Shown in pieces: positions 6,961 through 11,945 of a stretch of DNA of 11,945 bases (positions are counted from its first letter, which is position 1; the number at the start of each line of letters is the position of its first letter). Location of the stretch: the NCBI GenBank assembly GCA_910592205.1, contig CAJVPJ010001143.1, positions 1 through 11,945 of the forward strand, read 5' to 3'. The position numbers and the translations under genes are program-made. Origin of the DNA: Paraglomus occultum (lineage: Eukaryota > Glomeromycota > Glomeromycetes > Paraglomerales > Paraglomeraceae). The notes under the pieces were generated by a model. That model saw only the letters and a list, made by a program, of their open reading frames with translations, did not search any database and was not told where the DNA came from.

Positions 6961-7262
6961 AATTCTATAGTTGGAGTTTTATGGACAGAGATCGGTACAA
7001 AAGTATTACCAACTCGGAACTCGCGCTTTTCATAGTCTTTTTTAGCTCCAGCACGATCAAGCCAATCAGTTCCTAGAATTAAGGCATACTTATCATAATC
7101 AACGACTATTAAATCGTGCATCATTGTAAAATCAGTATCCCGAGACAATGCTTTATTGCTGAATGTAATTGGAACATTATAGCACAAACCGATTGCTTTA
7201 GTATCTGTGGACACTCCTTCAAGGGCTGGTGGGTTTTTTTTGTCTATTTTTAACCCAAGCCG
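6948..7262 (-). CDS. Retropepsin-like protease, C-terminal half
   Basis: Same frame as the upstream half, from which it is separated only by a TAA at 7263-7265. It begins RLGLKIDKKN, the usual continuation after the retropepsin active-site region. It contains the flap-side segment (LEGVSTDTKAIG) and the characteristic YALILGTDWLDRAGA strand-and-helix motif of retroelement proteases. No ATG lies at its start; the first plausible one is internal (7133), so independent initiation would lose half the fold. It ends ELKKK in an A9-G run followed by TAA, with the zinc-finger frame open in -1. Either the TAA is read through or this protease copy is inactivated by a single nonsense change. Confidence 0.7.
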   Translation of the reverse strand, partial: RLGLKIDKKNPPALEGVSTDTKAIGLCYNVPITFSNKALSRDTDFTMMHDLIVVDYDKYALILGTDWLDRAGAKKDYEKREFRVGNTFVPISVHKTPTIELKKK

Positions 7263-7580
7263 TTAAGCTAATCCCTTGAATATAAAAGAGGATTGAGCAC
7301 CACCATCCAATACCGTTTTGGGGATAATAACGTTATTTATTCTACATTCAGCAGTTGTTAAATCATTTGCAGCCGTACGACCTCGATAGGGGAGCAAATC
7401 TTTGAGACTTTGGCTTACCAAATTAATATCCATAGACTCATCCGAGATTATTTCTGGCTCTGAAGGAGAAGCGGAGCTTTGAGACTTCGTCTCTCCTTCG
7501 CTCTGCAGGTTTTTTGGCCGTACAGTTGCCCCTTCCTGCGGTACCGCTCTCTCACTTTCAGAATACAACAACTTTTTAAA
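7263..7580 (-). CDS. Retropepsin-like protease, N-terminal half (DGGA active site)
   Basis: This frame lies -1 relative to Gag and ends at the TAA at 7263-7265. A low-complexity Ser/Glu-rich linker (about 30-50 residues) precedes the catalytic segment VLDGGAQSSFIFKGL. Retropepsins use D-T/S-G-A, so this DGGA has Gly in the second position. They act as homodimers to cleave Gag (family knowledge). The frame opens after a TAG at 7581-7583. Upstream of that it is open for 21 more codons (starting VGLDDLHIRK) to the Gag slippery site at 7646. It has no ATG at its beginning. A GCGGTACCGC palindrome (7538-7547) and a hairpin (7462-7499) lie in the linker. Probably expressed only as a Gag fusion. Confidence 0.7.
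   Translation of the reverse strand, partial: FKKLLYSESERAVPQEGATVRPKNLQSEGETKSQSSASPSEPEIISDESMDINLVSQSLKDLLPYRGRTAANDLTTAECRINNVIIPKTVLDGGAQSSFIFKGLA
7462..7499. repeat. Low-complexity hairpin in the protease linker
   Basis: GAAGGA (7462-7467) pairs with TCCTTC (7494-7499), and inside it GAGAC-TTC-GTCTC (7481-7493) forms a second perfect stem. It encodes the Ser/Glu linker, resembles the 26-nt hairpin insertion at 6362 in style and is probably another in-frame insertion. Confidence 0.45.
7538..7547. repeat. GTAC palindrome GCGGTACCGC (in protease linker)
   Basis: A perfect 10-bp palindrome encoding RAVP on the minus strand, about 100 nt downstream of the Gag slippery run. Confidence 0.6.
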
Positions 7581-7642
7581 CTACCGGAGTACATTACCAA
7601 GCTCTTCCTGGAAAATTTTGCGAATGTGTAAATCATCTAAGC

Positions 7643-7656
7643 CTACTTTTTTTTTA
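7643..7656 (-). promoter_or_regulatory. First A9-G slippery site with stop (gag to pro)
   Basis: The Gag frame ends ATA AAA AAA AAG TAG. A-AAA-AAG is a canonical -1 heptamer immediately followed by the stop. The -1 frame continues with VGLDDLHIRK toward the protease. The same T-A9-GTA 13-mer occurs at the protease/zinc-finger junction. Confidence 0.65.
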
Positions 7657-10153
7657 TAAGATTAATGGCTACTTCTTTACTGTCTTCATTATCAGATTCT
7701 GAGACTTCTTCAACTATTTCAACTATTTCTTCGTCAGAATTTTCTGTACCATATGGTGCTGATGGTTCGAATATTTCTTCGTAAACTACTTCTTCATTGG
7801 AATTTTCTGTGCCATATGATGTAGATGGCGCATAAGTCACCAAATTAACACGTCTTTTACCCTTAGTATTTTTCTTCTTCCTAATAATTCTTTTTCTAAC
7901 AGGGTTTCTACGAGATGCATTCACTATTTTTTGATGGTTACACGGGCTGTACGACTGGGGTGATATAGATTGTACTTGGGGTAAATTACCTGTCTTTCTG
8001 CCAGTAATTTTATTCGCAATATTAGTGATTGCCAAATCAATTTCCATAGGGTCATCTGGCCGGTTATTTTCTAACAAAATACCTCTTTCAGCGTAATTTT
8101 TTAATTCCTGTAATGCTTGGGCTTTTTCAGTCAAATGACGAGGTTTGGGAGGCGGAGGCGGAGGTGGAACTGGAATAAATTCTGGGGAATTTCCAATAAA
8201 GTATTGGAAATATCTTTCCAAATTTTCGTCCTTTACTCTTCTGAATGTGCCAGGAGGTTGTGCGCCCCATCTCTGTGGTAGATTATTTTGTTCGACTTGT
8301 GGGTGGTGATTATTCTCAATGGGTGGCTGGTGATTTACCTGAGGAACATTCGCAATTGGTAGCTGGGGGTTTACGATTGGTGGTGGTACCACTGGCTGAG
8401 GGTTGTATGCAATTGGTGGTTGTGGGTTGTTCGGATGTGTAATAGGCATTGAAACTATGCCACCGTTTCCGTAATCAAATGAAGTTGGCCTACGCACTAG
8501 CCACTTATTTTTTAACTCTGTAAAATATTCATCTATACCAGCAATGTTTACGTTCTCCATTCGATAGAAAAGATCATTCGGTAAATGTCCTCTAAGAAAT
8601 GTTAAAGCATTAGCGTCATTATTGGGATAACCTAATAATAATGGACGAACCCTTGCCTCATATGTTTCTGGTGTATCAAATGGCGTAAATCTTTCCTGAG
8701 ATAATCTTTGTATAGCTGACTGCTGCGTACCCACCATTTCTTGTTGATATTTAGCTCTAAGCCAAGCTCTGAACCGATCGGGAGTATTAATATCATTTCC
8801 ATTGTGTTGTTGCGGAATTGGAAGATATTTTCCTGCCATTTTTGACTTATAAATGTCAGCCTTGTGTGCGTCCGTGAATGTGTTTGCATTTCCATCATTG
8901 GCATCAGCAATCATTGTGTTTGCATAACCAATCGATCTTTCGATTTTATTACAATAATCGTCTGGTGGCTCTTGCCCTACATATGGGGGAATTTGATTAA
9001 GAGCTGTTTGTATAGTTAGATAAATCTGTTGTCTAGCAGCGGCGGCCATGTTTGGATCTAGTGGCGGTATATTATTTTGTAAATCTAAAATTCTCTGATT
9101 TAAAAAATTAATTCGGTCTTCCATCTCCAAATTAGCATCACGAACTAATTTTGATCTCAATTTCCATTTTGTATATTTAGCGTGTTTATATCTTGTTCTA
9201 TTTTTCCATTTTGTATATTTTCCGTATAGAATAGCGCGCGGTTGGGCTTTATTTTTGTATTTATTACAAAGAATTTTGAGAGCGAAAATTTCAGATAATA
9301 ACCGGGTTTTATTTTTTTCACAATTTACTTTCCAGAAAATGTGCATTAACTTTTCGCTTCTATAATCTTTTTCACACGTGCGCCACGCATCCCGTATATT
9401 TTCATTGGTTCTCCACAATCCCCCATTGTCAAGAGTGGCTTTATTCGCTCTTTCTATTTCTTGTGCCAGCCGTTGATTTAGGTTGTAATTCGTATTTTGA
9501 TGGTGATGAATTGTAGAGCTAGTAGTATTACGCAACTCCCGTAATTGTCTTTCTAAATTGCGTATTGCATCTTGGGATTGATTATAATGGTCAGTGATTG
9601 CATTCAACGCTCGTCTAATTGTGTTTGCTCCAGTTAATGTAGGAAAGTGCTGTAAATTTTCCCTGATCGATTGGCATAGACTTTCAAAGTTATTAAGAGT
9701 ATTATCATGGATTCTCGGTGAGCCATATGGCGAAGCCATTTCTATTTGATTAGGCAATATTTTTTTACGGTATGCTAATTCACTGATTCTTGCCTTAAGT
9801 CTTAAAATATCATCCTCATACCCGGCTATTTGATTATTTTTGCTATCAATAACAGTATCGTTCGCCTTGATTTCTCTGAGATACGATCTTAATTGTTTGC
9901 GTAAATCTGATATTTGGATTTTTAAATCATCGATTTCATTCTCCTGATCGGTGATTGTAATACTCCGGCGAATTAACTCTCCCTCACATTTTTCTAAATC
10001 CCGTATAAGCTGACGGATTTTTTTCTCATTACTACGATTTATATCTACCTCACGATTTAATTCCTCCCGTAATTCGATATTTGATTGTGCAAGTTGCACG
10101 AATGCCGGATCTAGCCGTACAGCGCGGTACCGCAGCGAATTATTTTTTTCCAT
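7643..10153 (-). CDS. gag: Gag-like coiled-coil structural protein
   Basis: An 836-residue protein starting at ATG 10153. Order: long coiled coil (about 15-135); second helical segment (about 180-260); a basic, Trp-rich region with the repeat KYTKWK at 312-317 and 326-331; helix and linker (340-400); a retrotransposon Gag core (about 400-555) including FRAWLRAKYQQEMVGTQ, RLSQERFTPFDTPETY and FLRGHLPNDL; Pro/Asn-rich linker with seven prolines (663-669); a basic cluster RKRIIRKKKNTKGKRR (753-768, possible nuclear localisation); an acidic tail with a tandem duplication around PSTSYGTENS/PSAPYGTENS. No CCHC knuckle. In retroelements such proteins assemble particles around the nucleic acid. Here it might do so for a DNA element (inference). 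It diverges from the integrase gene with only 22 bp between start codons. The stop directly follows an A9-G slippery run. N-terminal residues LRYRAVR come from inserted GTAC palindromes. Confidence 0.85.
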   Translation of the reverse strand: MEKNNSLRYRAVRLDPAFVQLAQSNIELREELNREVDINRSNEKKIRQLIRDLEKCEGELIRRSITITDQENEIDDLKIQISDLRKQLRSYLREIKANDTVIDSKNNQIAGYEDDILRLKARISELAYRKKILPNQIEMASPYGSPRIHDNTLNNFESLCQSIRENLQHFPTLTGANTIRRALNAITDHYNQSQDAIRNLERQLRELRNTTSSTIHHHQNTNYNLNQRLAQEIERANKATLDNGGLWRTNENIRDAWRTCEKDYRSEKLMHIFWKVNCEKNKTRLLSEIFALKILCNKYKNKAQPRAILYGKYTKWKNRTRYKHAKYTKWKLRSKLVRDANLEMEDRINFLNQRILDLQNNIPPLDPNMAAAARQQIYLTIQTALNQIPPYVGQEPPDDYCNKIERSIGYANTMIADANDGNANTFTDAHKADIYKSKMAGKYLPIPQQHNGNDINTPDRFRAWLRAKYQQEMVGTQQSAIQRLSQERFTPFDTPETYEARVRPLLLGYPNNDANALTFLRGHLPNDLFYRMENVNIAGIDEYFTELKNKWLVRRPTSFDYGNGGIVSMPITHPNNPQPPIAYNPQPVVPPPIVNPQLPIANVPQVNHQPPIENNHHPQVEQNNLPQRWGAQPPGTFRRVKDENLERYFQYFIGNSPEFIPVPPPPPPPKPRHLTEKAQALQELKNYAERGILLENNRPDDPMEIDLAITNIANKITGRKTGNLPQVQSISPQSYSPCNHQKIVNASRRNPVRKRIIRKKKNTKGKRRVNLVTYAPSTSYGTENSNEEVVYEEIFEPSAPYGTENSDEEIVEIVEEVSESDNEDSKEVAINLIKKK
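8383..8392. repeat. GTAC palindrome GTGGTACCAC (in gag Pro-rich linker)
   Basis: A perfect 10-bp palindrome encoding VVP. Bases 8385-8394 (GGTACCACTG) equal the first 10 bases of the element. Confidence 0.6.
10112..10133. repeat. Double GTAC palindrome at the Gag N-terminus
   Basis: GCCGTACAGC is followed directly by GCGGTACCGC (10124-10133), together encoding LRYRAVR. This is the densest palindrome pair in the window. Confidence 0.6.
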
Positions 10154-10175
10154 TTTATATTTTGAAATAAAAAAA
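10154..10175. promoter_or_regulatory. 22-bp divergent spacer between gag and integrase
   Basis: The two start codons face away from each other across TTTATATTTTGAAATAAAAAAA. A TATA-like TTTATA is present. The spacer is too short for two complete promoters, so transcription must start inside one or both coding regions or use a compact bidirectional promoter with almost leaderless mRNAs. Confidence 0.4.
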
Positions 10176-11273
10176 ATGACTGGATCGCAACACGAGGATC
10201 CCGTATCTACCTCTAATCCAGTAATTTATATTGATCCTAAAGAAGAAATTCGAATCATCTGTCGTATTCTATATTATAGACCTCATGGTTATTATCGAAC
10301 TGCTGATAAATTGCGCGATGCTTGTAGAAAAGCCGGAAATAACTTTTCATTGGCCGATGTGAGAGAATGGTTAGATAAACAGGCGCTACATCAGATACAT
10401 AAACCCCGCCCGAAATTTATTCAGTATGCATCTTTCAATGGAATACAGAGGTTGAATCAAATGCATCAGTCTGACACCACTCCTATGCCTCATGATAAGG
10501 TTGGTAAACGGGTTTACAAATATAGAGGCATGATAAAAGATGTGTCGACCAGATATCGCAAGAGTTTTGGTTTGACAGATAAAACGTCAGCTCAAATGTC
10601 TAAGGCTATTAAGAAAATTTATAATGATTCCTCAAATCCTCTTTCTTGGCCTGAAAACTTTAGAGTAGATAAGGGAACGGAGTATATGGGGGAGTGCAGA
10701 GAAATGTTACTCCGACGTGGTGTAAAAATTTCGTATGCTAAAAGCAAGCGGGGTGTTGCTATTGCCGAACACGATCATCAAGAATATGAAAAACAAGCTT
10801 TTAGACGACAAGACGCAGTCGATTTTCTTTTACCATTATCTGAAAGATGCCGTTCTTGGTTTGAATCACTTGACATTGATGACGATGTTTATAATAACTC
10901 TGTTACCAGTCAAATAGGTATGACGCCTAATGAGGCAGTAAAAAAATCATTAAACGGCGAAAAAATATTTGCTAAACCCTCCGTAAAGCATAGGCGACCC
11001 GTGGGATATAATGAGTCCCTTTTACCAACCCATATAGAAGTTCGCCATCTTCTAGAAACAGGAGAATTGGAGGGTAATACTTTCGGAAAAAGAAGATCAA
11101 CCGATTGTAACTGGAGTCCCGAGGTTTTCACAATTGAATCATATTTGATAAAAAATAATCAACCGATTCTCTATAAACTTTTCAATGGTCCAGAACGATT
11201 TTTTGTTAGAGAAGAACTTCAGATTGTCCCCAAAGATACTGAGTTACCACCTCAATATATTCTCAAGCATTAG
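10176..11273 (+). CDS. int: Polinton-type RVE integrase
   Basis: A 365-residue integrase starting at ATG 10176 (AAAAAAATGAC context). It would join the element ends to target DNA. The N-terminal helical segment (about 25-82) has YYRTADKLRD...DVREWLDKQALHQIHKPRPK, typical of Polinton integrases. The catalytic core has D100 (HQSD), D165 (RVDKGTEYMG) and E198 (AIAEHDHQ). Only 32 residues separate D165 and E198, slightly fewer than the classic 35. The usual VERFNRTL context around the Glu is replaced by AEHDHQEYEK. The C-terminal SH3-like segment (about 305-350) has WSPEVFTIESYL...YKLFNG...FFVREELQIV. No internal break. Its stop overlaps the convergent right-end gene by 11 bp. No large GTAC palindrome lies inside it. 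Confidence 0.92.
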   Translation: MTGSQHEDPVSTSNPVIYIDPKEEIRIICRILYYRPHGYYRTADKLRDACRKAGNNFSLADVREWLDKQALHQIHKPRPKFIQYASFNGIQRLNQMHQSDTTPMPHDKVGKRVYKYRGMIKDVSTRYRKSFGLTDKTSAQMSKAIKKIYNDSSNPLSWPENFRVDKGTEYMGECREMLLRRGVKISYAKSKRGVAIAEHDHQEYEKQAFRRQDAVDFLLPLSERCRSWFESLDIDDDVYNNSVTSQIGMTPNEAVKKSLNGEKIFAKPSVKHRRPVGYNESLLPTHIEVRHLLETGELEGNTFGKRRSTDCNWSPEVFTIESYLIKNNQPILYKLFNGPERFFVREELQIVPKDTELPPQYILKH

Positions 11274-11904
11274 ACTTACCTCCTCTCTCCTCCACTTGAT
11301 ATATAATTTGTTCGAAAGCATCACTTAAATAATTATCAATTTCTGATCGATTATATACTATAATTTGCTTATTTCGTAACCAATCGATTTTCGAACTCTT
11401 TTGTGCCGTACGGCTAGGAGTGGAGTCGTCCTCATTCTGCGAGTCTTTATTTCCAGGTTTGTCACCCATAATGAACTTGGTAAGTGAGCACAGTGTAAAC
11501 TTAAATTGGCCACGTTTGTCGAATTCTTTTTCCAGCAACTCTCGGAAAGATTTTCTTTGACTTTCCAGCATCTTTCTTACATCACTTCCATTATCCGGAT
11601 GATATCTAGGGACACTTGCATTGTATACTGCTATAGCTCGTCTTTTAAGTGCAGGGCCTAATTCTTTCTCACGAAATACTAAATTTTTTTCATAATCTCC
11701 TGTAATATTAGCCAATCGTTGAAATTCTTCATTAAATAAATTTTCTTTAATAATTGGTTTGCACGGATTTTTTCGCCTACGATGTTTACGGAGTCTTTGA
11801 GGCGTTGACAATGATTTGCCGCAACGTTCACAAGTAGTATTTTTCTTTTCTTTTCCAGCCATTTGTACTAACGGTCGCGATATATTATACTTATACAAAA
11901 TCAT
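11263..11904 (-). CDS. Right-end zinc-finger protein, homologous to the region N-terminal of PolB
   Basis: The frame opens at ATG 11904 inside the right TIR, so its first 12 residues (MILYKYNISRPL) equal those of the left-end polymerase frame. ATG 11862 (residue 15, CAAATGG) is the likelier start. It has a finger C25-x2-C28-x12-H41-x6-C48, a basic helical middle (55-130), and then QFKFTLCSLTKFIM (133-146) and NKQIIVYNRSEIDNYL...IIYQVEERGG (178-209). As I recall the family, this FKF-domain normally sits directly before the GSGW and NP...LP segment of Polinton-like PolB in one polypeptide. This ORF therefore looks like the missing polymerase N-terminus. It ends just after GGAG|GTAAGT (11283-11274), a consensus 5' splice site. 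It could encode the priming (terminal) protein (inference). It overlaps the integrase 3' end by 11 bp. A GCCGTACGGC palindrome (11405-11414) encodes part of its linker (RTA). Confidence 0.75.
   Translation of the reverse strand: MILYKYNISRPLVQMAGKEKKNTTCERCGKSLSTPQRLRKHRRRKNPCKPIIKENLFNEEFQRLANITGDYEKNLVFREKELGPALKRRAIAVYNASVPRYHPDNGSDVRKMLESQRKSFRELLEKEFDKRGQFKFTLCSLTKFIMGDKPGNKDSQNEDDSTPSRTAQKSSKIDWLRNKQIIVYNRSEIDNYLSDAFEQIIYQVEERGGKSNA
11405..11414. repeat. GTAC palindrome GCCGTACGGC (in right-end gene)
   Basis: A perfect 10-bp palindrome, identical to 5912-5921, lying in the linker between the FKF motif and the last helices of the protein. Confidence 0.65.
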
Positions 11905-11945
11905 TTGTTCAAATAATAAATACTAAACCTATATTCAGTGGTACC
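11869..11945 (-). repeat. Right terminal inverted repeat
   Basis: Exact reverse complement of 1-77. It contains the upstream ATG (11904) and TATA-like sequence of the inward-facing right-end gene, and it ends CAGTGGTACC. Confidence 0.97.

Larger units (their letters stand above)
1..11945. mobile_element. Complete Polinton/Maverick-like DNA transposon with Gag-Pro genes
   Basis: Both ends of the window form a perfect 77-bp terminal inverted repeat. Inside are an uninterrupted protein-primed PolB and an uninterrupted RVE-type integrase, the two core genes of Polinton/Maverick elements (family knowledge). It is smaller than typical Polintons (about 15-20 kb). I find no candidate for the packaging ATPase, adenain-like protease or major and minor capsid proteins. 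Instead there is a Gag-like protein with a retropepsin-like protease. Perfect TIR identity and intact pol and integrase suggest a young copy, although some accessory genes carry breaks. No flanking DNA is present, so a target-site duplication cannot be checked, except that both termini read GGTACC, which may itself be the duplicated 6-bp target. Confidence 0.85.

Noticed and set aside
7448-7636. Continuation of the gag frame past its stop as a separate protein
   Set aside because: It reads as Arg/Lys/Ser-rich nonsense across the linker hairpin and palindrome, whereas the -1 frame leads to the protease motif.
6948-7656. Stop-to-glutamine genetic code
   Set aside because: Reading TAA/TAG as Gln would explain the two protease stops, but gag read through its TAG then gives no protease, and pol and integrase end normally at TAA/TAG.
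8245-8442. Plus-strand Val/Gly-rich frame
   Set aside because: It is the antisense of the Pro/Asn-rich linker codons of the Gag-like protein.
6694-10153. Nested LTR retrotransposon
   Set aside because: No reverse transcriptase, RNase H, flanking LTRs or primer-binding site are visible, and the integrase is Polinton-type on the opposite strand.
10735-10917. Short plus-strand frame inside the integrase, and the antisense frame at 10910-11131
   Set aside because: Both overlap the conserved integrase core or C-terminus in other frames and show no domain.
1-11945. Cloned KpnI fragment rather than a natural element end
   Set aside because: Both ends being GGTACC could come from a restriction digest, but they also begin a perfect 77-bp inverted repeat with inward-facing genes. 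A natural element is simpler, though a few terminal bases could be missing.

Overview
The window is one complete transposable element, 11,945 bp from end to end. Its first 77 bases are repeated exactly, in inverted orientation, as its last 77 bases. It carries an intact protein-primed family B DNA polymerase (PolB) and an intact retroviral-type (RVE) integrase. That pair is the hallmark of Polinton/Maverick self-synthesising transposons. The AT-rich base composition, the intron-like signals and my recollection of the polymerase, integrase and Gag-like families point to a eukaryotic host, most likely an arbuscular mycorrhizal fungus (Rhizophagus/Glomeromycotina). The host assignment is inference and no search was run.

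Layout from left to right: left TIR (1-77); PolB on the + strand (42-3515); a gene-poor stretch with decayed pol fragments (3516-4504); a small membrane/helix-turn-helix gene that appears to have one intron (4505-5217, +); a second gene-poor stretch with palindromes, repeats and a doubtful 70-codon ORF (5218-6265); a small basic gene broken by a 26-nt palindromic insertion (6266-6603, +); a minus-strand block read from right to left as Gag-like protein (10153-7643), retropepsin-like protease (about 7580-6948) and zinc-finger peptide (6945-6694); the integrase on the + strand (10176-11273); a zinc-finger gene starting in the right TIR (11904-11263, -); right TIR (11869-11945).

The gene content is unusual. 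I see no Polinton packaging ATPase, adenain-type protease or double-jelly-roll capsid gene. Instead there is a retrotransposon-style Gag plus aspartic protease. Gag, protease and zinc finger lie in three successive -1 frames. Both junctions carry the same A9-G run followed immediately by a stop codon, which suggests programmed -1 frameshifting. Two further in-frame stops in the protease frame suggest either readthrough or early decay.

The two genes that start in the TIRs look like the two halves of one ancestral polymerase gene. The right-end ORF stops at a consensus 5' splice site exactly where the left-end ORF's homology begins, and the left-end ORF has a phase-matched CAG acceptor. This could reflect trans-splicing, an internal inversion that split the gene, or separate expression of a candidate terminal (primer) protein. 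Short GTAC-centred palindromes (GYGGTACCRC and GCCGTACGGC) are scattered through the accessory genes and non-coding DNA. The large palindromes are absent from pol and the integrase. The element itself ends in GGTACC.
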